From assembly GCF_033042135.1 (NCBI RefSeq), contig NZ_WBXM01000005.1, positions 251,994 to 315,993 of the forward strand: a DNA stretch of 64,000 nucleotides, written 5' to 3'. The translations under genes and the position numbers were made by a program. Positions 8,466-17,243 of this stretch are shown here, one piece after another. Origin of the DNA: Haloechinothrix sp033042135 (lineage in GTDB: Bacteria > Actinomycetota > Actinomycetes > Mycobacteriales > Pseudonocardiaceae). The notes beneath the pieces were generated by a model, which saw only the letters and a program-made list of their open reading frames with translations, had not been told where the DNA came from and ran no database searches. How positions within the stretch are numbered: the first letter of the stretch is position 1; each line of letters begins with the position of its first letter.

Positions 8466-9764
8466 TCAGAAGCAGGTACGCACCGCGTCGACCACCGCAC
8501 CAGTGTCGTCGACCACCGGGATCAGCGACCACTTGTCGAAGACCGTGCAGGGGTGGGACGGGCCGAGTTCGACCACGTCCCCCGGGGTCAGTAGTCCCGG
8601 TTCGACGTCGCAGTACGCATGATGGTCGTTGAGCTCGACGACGCGCGCCCGGTCAGCCACCGGTACCCGCCCGGTCTCCCGCCGGACGGCCCGCACCACC
8701 GGCAGGTCCATATCGAACGCGATGTCGCGCTTACCGCAGCCCAGCAGCGCACGGCCGGGTTCCGGGACCGAAAGCACGCGCGCCAGGCAGGTCAGCGCCT
8801 GCCGCAGCGGTTGTGGATCCGCTCCGGTGCGCAGCGGCGAGGAGCGCTCGTATGCGGCATCGTCGTGGGTGAGGTAACAGCCCGACCGCAGCACCGGGGT
8901 CACCGGGCGGGACAGCTCGCCCAGGTTGGCCAGCGCCTCGGCGGCCAGGTCGGCGAATCCGCTGCCGCCCGCGGTCACCACGATCTCGCCGGTCCCCGCG
9001 AACAGCCCCAACCGGTCTGCCCGCCGGGCCGCCTCGGTCAGGGTGTCCAGCCAACCGCGTGCCGCCGATTCCGCATCGACGTCCCTGCGCTGCGGAAGCA
9101 CCCCCTCGTAACCCTCGAATCCGGCCAGGCGCAACGTCTCGCTGCCTGCCACCCGCTCGGCGAGTTCGAGCGCCTCGCCTGCCGAACGCGCGCCGGTGCG
9201 CCTGCCGCTGACACCCAGCTCGACCAGCACCGGCAGCGAGCTCGCCACGCCAGCCAGCTCGTGCTCGGCCGCGGCGATACCCTCGAGCGAGTCCACCAGG
9301 CAGATCGGTTCGACATCTCCCTCGTCCAGCACCGTGGCCAGCCAGGCGAGCTGAGCCGGATCGAGTACCTCGTTGGCGATCAGGATCCGGCGCACTCCGA
9401 ACCTGCGCATCACCCTCGCCTGCGCGACGGTGGCCGCAGTGAGCCCCCAGGCACCGTGGTCGAGTTGGGCCGACCACAGATGCGGTGACATGGTGGTCTT
9501 GCCGTGTGGCGCCAGTTCCATGCCACGCTCATCGCACCAGCGGGCGAACCGCGCCAGGTTGTACCGCAGTGCGCTGTCGTGGAGCACCACGACGGGAAGC
9601 CAGAGGTCCTCCCACCGCCAGCCCGCGGCCCGGACGTGCTCGACTGACACCGGGCTGACGGGCATGCTCCGTGCCTCAATCGGTACGGGATCCACGGCGC
9701 GCACCCGCCGGGCCACTGGTCCCGTCCCGGCGAGCGGCCCTGCGTCCGCGGGCGTTTCGGCCAT
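8466..9764 (-). CDS. D-serine dehydratase-like / D-threonine aldolase-like PLP enzyme
   Basis: 432 aa fold-type III PLP protein. The alanine-racemase-like barrel carries the Schiff-base lysine in APHGKTTMSP (Lys89). The C-terminal DSD1-type domain has His/Cys residues (HAYCDVEPG and SHPCTVFDKW) that bind the catalytic metal in relatives. Family members deaminate D-serine or cleave D-threonine-type beta-hydroxy amino acids; this one is usually annotated 'amino acid deaminase'. Start ATG 9764, with a GCGAGG purine tract just upstream. The further-upstream open frame looks non-coding. It is monocistronic and converges on the PfkB gene. Confidence 0.85.
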   Translation of the reverse strand: MAETPADAGPLAGTGPVARRVRAVDPVPIEARSMPVSPVSVEHVRAAGWRWEDLWLPVVVLHDSALRYNLARFARWCDERGMELAPHGKTTMSPHLWSAQLDHGAWGLTAATVAQARVMRRFGVRRILIANEVLDPAQLAWLATVLDEGDVEPICLVDSLEGIAAAEHELAGVASSLPVLVELGVSGRRTGARSAGEALELAERVAGSETLRLAGFEGYEGVLPQRRDVDAESAARGWLDTLTEAARRADRLGLFAGTGEIVVTAGGSGFADLAAEALANLGELSRPVTPVLRSGCYLTHDDAAYERSSPLRTGADPQPLRQALTCLARVLSVPEPGRALLGCGKRDIAFDMDLPVVRAVRRETGRVPVADRARVVELNDHHAYCDVEPGLLTPGDVVELGPSHPCTVFDKWSLIPVVDDTGAVVDAVRTCF

Positions 9765-10134
9765 CGGTCCTCGCTTCGCTCGGCATGGGCGGCACGGTGG
9801 TGACGGTCCCACCCGGCGCGCCGGTGGCAGCGACCACCTGTACGCCAGGTACCCAACCAGCCCCAGATGATCGTAACGGCCGACGCGGCATCGCAAAAAG
9901 TGCAAAGCACACGATTCGCGGCCGCGACTCATAAAATCGTCGTCAAATTCGGACGGTCATCTCCACGAGAATCGGTGCCGCAATTCCACCGATCCGCGCC
10001 TCACCTGGATGAATGACAGAAAGGCCGCCCGTTGCCCCCGGTCGGCGGCCTCGCTTGCCCCTATGGAACCCTGGCATCATCGCGGATGACGCATTACCGC
10101 GGACGGCATTCTCGCAACCGGTCAGGAGAATTTC
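9765..10134. other. Gene-free divergent intergenic region with one hairpin
   Basis: 370 nt between the D-serine dehydratase-like gene (minus) and the lipoprotein gene (plus). It must hold both promoters. The only clear structure is an 8-bp inverted repeat (AGGCCGCC at 10022-10029, GGCGGCCT at 10044-10051, 14-nt loop). No gene ends here, so the hairpin is either an operator or part of the lipoprotein 5' UTR. I recognise no riboswitch. Confidence 0.5.
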
Positions 10135-11040
10135 ATGCGGACCTCACAACTCACCGCAGGCGCACTCGCGCTCGCCCTGGCGCTGAGCGCGTGCGGCAAC
10201 GGCGACGACGGGGAGGACATCGAGGACCCGGACAGCGCTGCCGGGATCGCCCAAGCAGCCATGGAGCGGGCGATCGAGGAGGAGAGCGCTGCGTTCGAGT
10301 TCGCCCTGGACGTCGCGGGAGAAGGCGTCACCGGGCAGGGCCACGGCAGCTACACCGACGAGGGAACAGCGCTCGACGTCAGCATCGATGCCGGTGAGGA
10401 TCACGCGGAGGTTCGCCTGCTGGAGGAAGCCCTGTACCTCAAGCTTCCCGAGGAAGTCCAGGGCATGATGGGCGTGGATGCCCCGTGGATCAACCTGGCC
10501 GAGAACCCCCAGCTGGCTCAGATGATGACCGGTATCGACGACATGGCCAGGCAGGGCGATCCGGCACAGTCCCTATCGCAGCTGGAGCAGGCGGGCACGG
10601 TGACCGGCAGCGAGGAGACCGAGGTGAACGGCGAGGCCGTCACCCGGTACGCCATCGAGGTCGAGCTCGCCGGCCTCACCGACAACCTGCCAGCGGGGCT
10701 GACCCAGGAAGCGCTACAACCCTTGCAGGAAGCGGGAGTGGAGTCGTACACCACCGAGCTCGCGATCACCGAGGACAACCTCCCGGCACAGGTGGAGATG
10801 GATCTGACCGAGCTGTACGCGGCCATGTCCGAGCTGGGCGATCAACCTGCCCCGGAGAGCGCCTCGTCGCTGACGGTGACCTTCGCCGACTGGGGCGAGT
10901 CGGTGGACATCACGGCTCCCCCGGAAGATGAGATCGCCGAACCCGACATGCCGGAGCAGCAACCCCAGCCGCAGCCGGACGGCGAGCAGGCACCGCAGCC
11001 CCAACCGCAGCCCCAACCGCAGCCCGAGACGGAGGAGTGA
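10135..11040 (+). CDS. Secreted lipoprotein of unknown function with Pro-Gln-rich tail
   Basis: 301 aa. A short signal peptide ends in the lipobox LSAC (lipidated Cys20), followed by an acidic linker (GDDGEDIEDPD). The body alternates beta-strand-like segments (GHGSYTDEGTALDVSI, YLKLPEEVQG) in the manner of the LppX/LprG-like or LolA-type outer-envelope lipoproteins, but I cannot place it firmly. The last ~35 residues are a PQPQPQ-rich low-complexity tail that probably spans cell wall. Start ATG 10135 follows an AGGAGAA ribosome site. It stands alone and is followed by a strong terminator. Confidence 0.85.
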   Translation: MRTSQLTAGALALALALSACGNGDDGEDIEDPDSAAGIAQAAMERAIEEESAAFEFALDVAGEGVTGQGHGSYTDEGTALDVSIDAGEDHAEVRLLEEALYLKLPEEVQGMMGVDAPWINLAENPQLAQMMTGIDDMARQGDPAQSLSQLEQAGTVTGSEETEVNGEAVTRYAIEVELAGLTDNLPAGLTQEALQPLQEAGVESYTTELAITEDNLPAQVEMDLTELYAAMSELGDQPAPESASSLTVTFADWGESVDITAPPEDEIAEPDMPEQQPQPQPDGEQAPQPQPQPQPQPETEE

Positions 11041-11045
11041 CGGTC

Positions 11046-11076
11046 GCGCGGGGACCTGTGGTACGGGTCCCCGCGC
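11046..11076 (+). terminator. Terminator hairpin after lipoprotein gene
   Basis: Perfect 11-bp arms (GCGCGGGGACC at 11046-11056, GGTCCCCGCGC at 11066-11076) with a 9-nt loop start 6 nt after the lipoprotein stop. There is no T-tract, which is common for actinobacterial terminators. Confidence 0.75.
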
Positions 11077-11212
11077 CCGGGACTGGCAGGCCCGGGGGCT
11101 GGTTGATGGTTCCGGCGAGCCATGGGATGCTTGATACAAGGGCGTGACACATCCGTGACGCCCACGCGCCCGGGACCCCGGCGCAACCCTGCCTATTGCC
11201 CTGGAGGTCCCG

Positions 11213-12232
11213 GTGTCGGCGCCTACCCCTACGTCCGCTTCGACGGACTTTGCCCAACTGTCCCGCGAAGTGCGGCAGGCCGGTCTGCTACGGCGGCGGC
11301 GTGCCTACTACGCGGTGAAGATCGCGATCAACCTGCTGCTGTTCGCCGCGGGTTGGGCGGTTTTCGTCACCCTCGGCGACTCCTGGTGGCAGCTCGCCCT
11401 CGCGGGGTTCTTCGCCGTGATGTACACGCAGCTGGCCTTCATCGGCCACGACGCGGGTCACCGGCAGATCTTCCGCAGCAGGCGCGCGAACGACGCGACC
11501 GGCCTCGTCCACGGCGGCTTGATCGGTATCAGCTACGGCTGGTGGTTCGGCAAGCACAACCGGCACCACGCCAACCCGAATCACGAGGACCACGACCCCG
11601 ACTTCGACATTCCCGCGCTCGCCTTCACCGAGGGGCAGGGCCGCGCCAAGCGGGGAATGCTTCGCTGGATCGCCAAGTACCAGGCGTTCTTCTTCTTTCC
11701 TCTGCTACTCCTCGAAGGATTGAGCCTGCGCGTGTCCAGCATCCAGTCCGTGTGGCGACAGCAGGCTTCACTGCGTACCTTGGAGAAGGCGTTGTTGATC
11801 GGCCACCTCGCCGCCTACCTCGCCGCCGTCTTTGTAGTGCTCTCCCCGGTCACCGCACTGGCCTTCATCGCGGCTCATCAAGGGCTGTGGGGCGTCTACA
11901 TGGGATGCTCCTTCGCGCCCAACCACAAGGGCATGCCGGTTGCCGCGGCGGGCAACACCATGGATTTCGTCCGCAGGCAGGTGCTGACCGCCCGCAACGT
12001 GCGCGGCGGTTGGTTGGTCGATTTCACGCTCGGCGGGCTGAACTACCAGATCGAACACCACCTGTTCCCCACCATGCCGCGGCCGAACCTACGCCACGCG
12101 CAGGCGATCGTAGAAGAGTTCTGCACGCGTCGGGGCATCGACTACGTGCAATGCGGCCTGTGGCGATCCTACGGCTACGTGCTGCAGCACCTCCACGCCG
12201 TCGGCGCACCGCTGCGCGCCGGAACTCGATGA
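11213..12232 (+). CDS. Membrane fatty acid desaturase
   Basis: 339 aa integral membrane diiron desaturase. The three histidine boxes are HDAGH (79-83), HNRHH (115-119) and QIEHH (279-283); the Q-x-x-HH third box is typical of front-end or omega-type acyl desaturases. No cytochrome b5 domain is fused, so electrons must come from a separate ferredoxin or reductase. GTG 11213 follows GGAGG at 11203-11207. The stop overlaps the next gene (ATGA), which couples it to a GAF-ANTAR regulator. Likely role: inserting double bonds into membrane acyl chains. Confidence 0.92.
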   Translation: MSAPTPTSASTDFAQLSREVRQAGLLRRRRAYYAVKIAINLLLFAAGWAVFVTLGDSWWQLALAGFFAVMYTQLAFIGHDAGHRQIFRSRRANDATGLVHGGLIGISYGWWFGKHNRHHANPNHEDHDPDFDIPALAFTEGQGRAKRGMLRWIAKYQAFFFFPLLLLEGLSLRVSSIQSVWRQQASLRTLEKALLIGHLAAYLAAVFVVLSPVTALAFIAAHQGLWGVYMGCSFAPNHKGMPVAAAGNTMDFVRRQVLTARNVRGGWLVDFTLGGLNYQIEHHLFPTMPRPNLRHAQAIVEEFCTRRGIDYVQCGLWRSYGYVLQHLHAVGAPLRAGTR

Positions 12233-12921
12233 GCAGGCACGCTGTCGCAGGGCCCGGCGATCCGGCGGGCTCGCTGCGACAGCTGTGCCGCAGTGCGTGC
12301 AGCGAGCTCGGCATGTCGGGAGCCACGATCGTGGTGGTAGGCGGTAACACGGCCGAGGTGCGGTATGCCACGGACCCGGTCGGGGCGCACCTCGCCCAAC
12401 TCCAGGTCATCGTGGGCGAAGGTCCCGTTGCCGATACCATGCGCAGCGGGTGCGCCGTGTTACTCGCCGAGCTCGACGACCTCAGCCTCCAGTCCCGTTG
12501 GCCGCTCTTTCTGCCGCTGGCCGCGGAGACCGTGGCCAGCGCGCTGTTCACGCTGGTCCTGCCAGCCGGAACCAGCCGCATCGGGGTACTCGCCCTCCAC
12601 CGCACCGTTCCCGGCCCGATGGTGGCAGGCACGTTCGCCACCGCGCGGCGTTTCGCAAGCTCGGCATCGCGTCTGCTGCTGGCCGAACAGCGGCCGTACC
12701 TTACCGAGGACCAGGGCACCACCAAACCCGGCTTCCGGCTCGCCAACCCGGAGATCCACCAGGCGACCGGGATCATCGCCGCGCAGCTCGATGTCCGGAT
12801 GGACGAGGCGTTCCTCAGGTTGCGCTCCAGGGCGTTCACCGATCATCGTCGCCTTGCCGGGTTGGCAGGCGACGTGGTCGCCCACCGCGTACGGTTCGAT
12901 CACCGAGCAGCTTCACCCTGA
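12229..12921 (+). CDS. GAF-ANTAR domain regulator (first of two)
   Basis: 230 aa. The N-terminal two-thirds reads as a GAF sensory domain (VVGGNTAEVRYATD ... GVLALHRTVPG). Residues about 175-225 (IHQATGIIAAQLDVRMDEAF) match the ANTAR RNA-binding helix bundle, which binds twin hexaloop hairpins and prevents transcription termination. ATG 12229 overlaps the desaturase stop by 4 nt. The open frame continues far upstream antisense to no signal and through the desaturase in another frame, but that extension is a GC-rich shadow. The pairing with a desaturase suggests envelope-stress or cold control, which is inference. Confidence 0.8.
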   Translation: MSRHAVAGPGDPAGSLRQLCRSACSELGMSGATIVVVGGNTAEVRYATDPVGAHLAQLQVIVGEGPVADTMRSGCAVLLAELDDLSLQSRWPLFLPLAAETVASALFTLVLPAGTSRIGVLALHRTVPGPMVAGTFATARRFASSASRLLLAEQRPYLTEDQGTTKPGFRLANPEIHQATGIIAAQLDVRMDEAFLRLRSRAFTDHRRLAGLAGDVVAHRVRFDHRAASP

Positions 12922-12948
12922 CCGGCATACCCCCCGACCCGCCGCCGG

Positions 12949-13722
12949 ATGATGTGGCACGGTGAGGATGTGGCGACCACCGGGCACCAGCGCCTCCTCG
13001 ATACCTTCGTCGAGCTGGCCGACACACTCACCGATGACTTCGATGTCATCGAGTTCCTACAGTTGCTCGTCGACCGCTGCGTCGAGCTGTTCGATGTGGA
13101 CGCTGCTGGCCTGCTGCTGACCGATGCCGGAGGCGAGTTGCGATTGGTGGCCAGTTCGAGCGAGCACGGGCCCTTCCTGGAACTGTTCCAGCTCCAGAAC
13201 GAGGAAGGGCCGTGCCTGGAAGCCTTCGACCTGGCGCGTCCGGTAGAACACGCCGACCTCGCCATCGCGGGCGAGCGATGGCCCCGGTTCTCCGCCGCCG
13301 CCGTCGACGCGGGCTTCGTTGCCGTACAGGCCCTGCCCATGCGGCTACGCGCCCGCGTGATCGGGGCACTCAACCTGTTCCGGCACCATCCGGGCGACTG
13401 GGACCCGGCGATGGTGCGTACCGCCGCAGCGCTGCTCGACGTAGCCACCATCGGCATCCTCCAGCACCGGTCGATCCACAGCCAGCACGTACTCACCGAG
13501 CAGCTGCAAGCGGCACTGCACAGCAGAGTCGTCATCGAGCAGGCCAAAGGGCTGATCGCAGAACGGGCGGGGATCGACGTGACCACCGCGTTCGACGCGC
13601 TGCGCCGTTACGCCCGGCAACACAACCGCAAGATCGGTGACTTGGCGGAATCGGTGATCGCCGGCCGGTTCGAGCCCGGCGAGCTACTCGGCGACAGCCG
13701 CCGGGGCCACCACCGCCGATGA
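12949..13722 (+). CDS. GAF-ANTAR domain regulator (second of two)
   Basis: 257 aa. GAF domain at about 15-165 (LVDRCVELFDVDAAGLLLTD ... VIGALNLFRHHPGDW) and a clean ANTAR domain at about 190-240 (VVIEQAKGLIAERAGIDV ... AFDALRRYARQHNRKIGDLA). A putative RNA-binding antiterminator with a ligand- or redox-sensing GAF. Start ATG 12949; ATG 12952 or GTG 12970 are alternatives. It lies 27 nt after the first GAF-ANTAR gene, probably in the same operon, and is followed by a long imperfect palindrome. Confidence 0.88.
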   Translation: MMWHGEDVATTGHQRLLDTFVELADTLTDDFDVIEFLQLLVDRCVELFDVDAAGLLLTDAGGELRLVASSSEHGPFLELFQLQNEEGPCLEAFDLARPVEHADLAIAGERWPRFSAAAVDAGFVAVQALPMRLRARVIGALNLFRHHPGDWDPAMVRTAAALLDVATIGILQHRSIHSQHVLTEQLQAALHSRVVIEQAKGLIAERAGIDVTTAFDALRRYARQHNRKIGDLAESVIAGRFEPGELLGDSRRGHHRR

Positions 13723-13737
13723 CACCGGACCCGACGG

Positions 13738-13771
13738 CCTGCCTGCCTGGCCGATCGGCCCGGCAGGCAGG
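13738..13771. terminator. Long near-perfect palindrome after the GAF-ANTAR pair
   Basis: A 34-nt inverted repeat pairs at 16 of 17 positions, with a perfect core GGCCGATCGGCC at 13749-13760 and one T/C mismatch. It starts 15 nt after the ANTAR stop and ends 25 nt before the csaA-like ATG. Probably a terminator; a protein-binding site is the alternative. Confidence 0.7.
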
Positions 13772-13796
13772 GCTCGAAGCACCTAGAATCCGCCTC

Positions 13797-14141
13797 ATGG
13801 ATCGCGCGCCGAAACCGGAGGCTCCCGACGCGTTCGCTGCCGCCGACCTGCGGGTGGGACGTGTCACCGAGGTGCTGCCCTTCCCGCAAGCCGCCAAGCC
13901 CGCGTGGCGGATCCGTGTCGATTTCGGTGACCTCGGCCAGCGGTGGACCAGCGCACAGGTCACCCGCTACCGCGCCGAGGAACTGACCGGGCGGCTCGTG
14001 GTCGGCGCGGTCAACCTCGGGCGCAAGCGTATCGCAGGGTTCACCAGCGAGTTCCTGTTGCTCGGCGCGGTCGGAGCCGACAAGCACGTCCGGCTGCTGC
14101 GCCCCGACGACGGGGCCGAGCCCGGCGATCCCGTCGCCTGA
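13797..14141 (+). CDS. CsaA-like tRNA-binding domain protein
   Basis: 114 aa OB-fold protein of the CsaA/tRNA-binding family: FAAADLRVGRVTEVLPF at the start, KPAWRIRVDFG, then VVGAVNLGRKRIAGFTSEFLLLGA. These stand-alone domains bind tRNA and are described as having chaperone-like or secretion-related activity; physiological role uncertain. ATG 13797 gives the usual family length of ~110 aa; the longer frame from 13719 runs through the upstream palindrome and is unlikely. Confidence 0.85.
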   Translation: MDRAPKPEAPDAFAAADLRVGRVTEVLPFPQAAKPAWRIRVDFGDLGQRWTSAQVTRYRAEELTGRLVVGAVNLGRKRIAGFTSEFLLLGAVGADKHVRLLRPDDGAEPGDPVA

Positions 14142-14340
14142 GCGGCTCGCGGACGCGTGATCCGCCTCACCCACGCCGCCCCGGCTCGGCAACCCCACCG
14201 GAGCCCGCGCACGGATCGTGAGCTAAGCTAACGGTAGTGCTTGCGGCCACCTTCGCATCCGTAGCCGCGCACGGGGGTCCCGGCGCGGCCCGTCGCCGTA
14301 TCCGCTATCGCCAAGGGAGCCGTTCCGGGAACGGCGCGAC

Positions 14341-15588
14341 GTGAGCCGCACCTTCCGTTCACTGAGGCATCGCGACTATCGCCTGTACTGGTCGGGCATG
14401 CTGGTGTCCAACGTCGGCACCTGGATGCAGCGGGTCGCCCAGGACTGGCTGGTGCTCGTGGTGCTCGGCGGTGGCGCCCAGGCGGTGGGGATCGCCACCG
14501 GCCTGCAGTTCCTTCCCTTCCTGCTGGTGGCGCCGTTCGGCGGACTGCTGGCCGACCGGCTGCCCAAGCGCACCCTGCTGCTGTCCACCAACGGCTTCCT
14601 CGGCCTGCTGGCGCTGGTCCTTGGCGCCCTGGTGCTCACCGGGGCCGCCGAGATCTGGCACGTCTACGTGCTGGCGTTCCTGCTCGGCGTCGGCAATGCG
14701 CTGGACAACCCGGCACGGCAGGCCTTCGTCTCCGAGCTGGTCGGCCAGCACGACGTCAGCAACGCGGTGGCACTGAACAGTGCCTCCTTCAACGCGGCAC
14801 GGCTGATCGGCCCCGCCGCCGCGGGCGGGCTCATCGCGCTGTTCGGCACCGGTTGGCTGTTCGTGCTCAACGGCCTGTCGTTCGCCGCCCCGATCGTGAT
14901 GCTCCTGCTACTGCGGAGCGCGGCCTCGCGGGCCGGTGCGGACGGCGCCGGGCCGCTCGCCCGCCTCCGCGAGGGCATCGGCTACGTGCGCTCCCGGCCC
15001 GACCTGGTCATGGTGCTGACGGTCGTCTTCGGTCTCGGCACGTTCGGCATGAACTTCCAGATGACGATGGCGCTGATGGCTACCGAGGTCTACCACAGGG
15101 GGCCCACGGAGTACGGGCTGCTCGGGTCCGTCTTGGCCGTCGGTACCCTGACCGGTGCTCTCGTGGCCGCGCGACGCGCGTTCCCCCGGCTGCGCCTGAT
15201 CGTCGTCGGCACGGTGATCTTCGGCGTGTTCGCGGTGGCAGCCGGGCTGATGCCCACCTACGGCACGTTCGCGCTCGCGCTGGCACCGATCGGCGTGCTG
15301 GTGATGACCGTGCTCACCGCGGCCAACGGCTACATCCAGACCACCGTCGACGGGCACATCCGGGGCAGGGTGCTGTCGCTGTACATCACCATCCTGATGG
15401 GCGGCACACCGGCGGGAGCGCCCGTCATCGGGTGGCTCGCCGACGCGTTCGGCGCTCGGTGGTCACTGCTGGCAGGCGGCGCCCTGACGGTGCTCTGCAC
15501 GCTGCTCGCCGTCGCACTGTTCGTCCGGCGTACCCGCGCGGGCGGCCGAACGACCGGCATCACGGCGAGCCCCGCACTCCGTCCTTGA
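14341..15588 (+). CDS. MFS exporter (EntS/MFS_3-like)
   Basis: 415 aa with about 12 hydrophobic segments. The opening FRSLRHRDYRLYWSGMLVSN and GTWMQRVAQDWLVL are typical of the MFS_3 group that includes enterobactin exporter EntS and many drug-efflux proteins; the loop GGLLADRLPKR is the MFS motif A. Substrate unknown. Starts at GTG 14341, 199 nt after the csaA-like gene. Its 3' end overlaps the convergent BCCT gene by 29 nt, so the two mRNAs are antisense to each other at their ends. Confidence 0.88.
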   Translation: MSRTFRSLRHRDYRLYWSGMLVSNVGTWMQRVAQDWLVLVVLGGGAQAVGIATGLQFLPFLLVAPFGGLLADRLPKRTLLLSTNGFLGLLALVLGALVLTGAAEIWHVYVLAFLLGVGNALDNPARQAFVSELVGQHDVSNAVALNSASFNAARLIGPAAAGGLIALFGTGWLFVLNGLSFAAPIVMLLLLRSAASRAGADGAGPLARLREGIGYVRSRPDLVMVLTVVFGLGTFGMNFQMTMALMATEVYHRGPTEYGLLGSVLAVGTLTGALVAARRAFPRLRLIVVGTVIFGVFAVAAGLMPTYGTFALALAPIGVLVMTVLTAANGYIQTTVDGHIRGRVLSLYITILMGGTPAGAPVIGWLADAFGARWSLLAGGALTVLCTLLAVALFVRRTRAGGRTTGITASPALRP

Positions 15589-17179
15589 ACGGGCTGCGGG
15601 CGGGCCGCGCGCGCAGCGGTATCCGGCAGTGCGCCGGATCCGTCAGCGAGATCCGATCCAGCGCCACCACCCGGCTGTCGGCGTACAGCGCGCGGACCAG
15701 GCCGAAGCACATCAGCAGCATGATCACGCTGAACGGCAGCGCGGTGGTGATCGCGGCGGTCTGTAACGCTTCGAGCCCGCTCGACCCGGCCAGCAGCAGT
15801 ACCGCGGCCACGCCGCCCTGTAGCAGTGCCCAGAACACTCGCTGCACCACCGGCGCGTTCTCATCGCCTCCCGAGGTAAGCATGTCGATGACCAGCGACG
15901 CCGAGTCGGAGGAGGTCACGAAGTAGGCAGCGACGAGCAGGATGGCCAGCACCGACATGATCGCCGTCAGCGGCAGCTCGTCGAGCAGCCCGAACAGCGC
16001 CACAGCCGGATCGTCGGCCACCTGCGCAGAGATCGCGCCGCCGGTCGCGGAGTCCACCGAGAACGCCGTGTTGCCGAACACCGCCAGCCACAAGAACGTG
16101 AACAGCGTCGGGATCAGCAGCACCCCGAACACGAACTCGCGAATCGTGCGCCCGCGCGAGACCCTGGCGATGAACATACCGACGAACGGCGACCAGCTGA
16201 TCCACCAGCCCCAATAGAAGATCGTCCAGCCAGCCTGCCACCCGGTCTGTGCCTGGGCATCGGTCCACAGTGTGGTCTCGGGCAGCGTCTGCGCGTAGTG
16301 ACCGAGCTGCTGGACAAAACTGGCGAGCACATCCCTCGTGGGCCCCGCCAACAGCACGAACAGCATCAGCGCGAGCCCGATGCACAGGTTGGTCACCGAC
16401 AGCCGCAGGATGCCCTTGTCGAGGCCGGCCACCAGCGAGCACACCGCCGCGAAGGTGATCGCGGCGATCAGCACCAGCTGCACCCCGGTCGATTGCGGGA
16501 GCAGGTCGAGACTGGCCAGTCCAGCGTTCACCTGCAGGATGCCGAAACCGAGCGAGGTCGCGACGCCGAACATGGTGCCGAAGACCGCGAAGGTGTCGAC
16601 GGCGTCACCCCACCTGCCGTGGATGCGCCTGCCCAGGATCGGGTACAGCGCGCTCCGGATGGCAAGCGGCAGCTTGTGACGGTACGAGAAGTACGCAAGG
16701 CAGACGCCGACCACGATGTAGACCGCCCAGGCGTGCAGGCCCCAGTGGAAGAAGGTGAACCGCATCGACTCGGTCTCGGCCTGCGGCGTGCCCGGTTCGG
16801 TCATCGGTGGCTCTGCGAGGTGCGAGAGCGGCTCGGCCACCGCCCAGAACACCAGACCGATACCCATGCCCGCGGTGAACAGCATCGCGAACCACGTCAG
16901 ATAGCGGTACTCGGGTTCGCTGTCCTGTTCTCCGAGGCGGATACGCCCGAACCGGCTGGCGCCGAGCCAGATCACGAACACGAGGAAGCCGCCGACGGCG
17001 AGCACGTAGTACCAGCCGAACCACGAAGCGATGCCCGCTTGCAGGCTGGTGAACACCCGCTGCATCACACCCGTCGCGGTGATCCCCACGATCAGGAACG
17101 TCAGGATGACCACGACCGACACCCCGAATACAACGGGATTGGTGGTCAGTCGTCCCCGGATCCTCACCCCACGCGTCAT
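15560..17179 (-). CDS. BCCT family betaine/choline/carnitine transporter
   Basis: 539 aa with 12 predicted membrane segments and the family signature around WWISWSPFVGMFIARVSRGR. A WGLHAWAVY stretch (cation-pi trimethylammonium site region in BetP-like proteins) is present. Imports glycine betaine or a related compatible solute with Na+ or H+. The tail after the last helix is short, unlike osmosensing BetP. Start ATG 17179; no operon partner, with the GntR regulator 64 nt upstream on the same strand. Confidence 0.9.
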   Translation of the reverse strand: MTRGVRIRGRLTTNPVVFGVSVVVILTFLIVGITATGVMQRVFTSLQAGIASWFGWYYVLAVGGFLVFVIWLGASRFGRIRLGEQDSEPEYRYLTWFAMLFTAGMGIGLVFWAVAEPLSHLAEPPMTEPGTPQAETESMRFTFFHWGLHAWAVYIVVGVCLAYFSYRHKLPLAIRSALYPILGRRIHGRWGDAVDTFAVFGTMFGVATSLGFGILQVNAGLASLDLLPQSTGVQLVLIAAITFAAVCSLVAGLDKGILRLSVTNLCIGLALMLFVLLAGPTRDVLASFVQQLGHYAQTLPETTLWTDAQAQTGWQAGWTIFYWGWWISWSPFVGMFIARVSRGRTIREFVFGVLLIPTLFTFLWLAVFGNTAFSVDSATGGAISAQVADDPAVALFGLLDELPLTAIMSVLAILLVAAYFVTSSDSASLVIDMLTSGGDENAPVVQRVFWALLQGGVAAVLLLAGSSGLEALQTAAITTALPFSVIMLLMCFGLVRALYADSRVVALDRISLTDPAHCRIPLRARPARSPFKDGVRGSP

Positions 17180-17243
17180 CGCCGCTCAGTGTGCCAGAGT
17201 GATACACCGCACCCGCAGGCGGCGCGGGTTCCGGCCATCGCCC

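Noticed and set aside
10970..11037. Direct repeats in the lipoprotein gene tail
   Set aside because: These encode the Pro-Gln tail of the protein; a coding low-complexity region, not a mobile or regulatory repeat.
11122..12228. In-frame upstream extension of the first GAF-ANTAR gene across the desaturase
   Set aside because: The desaturase frame has all three histidine boxes; this frame is low complexity and the ATGA overlap gives a natural start at 12229.
14215..14235. Possible iron (IdeR) box AGCTAAGCTAAC near the MFS gene
   Set aside because: Only a partial match to one half of the consensus; no symmetric second half.
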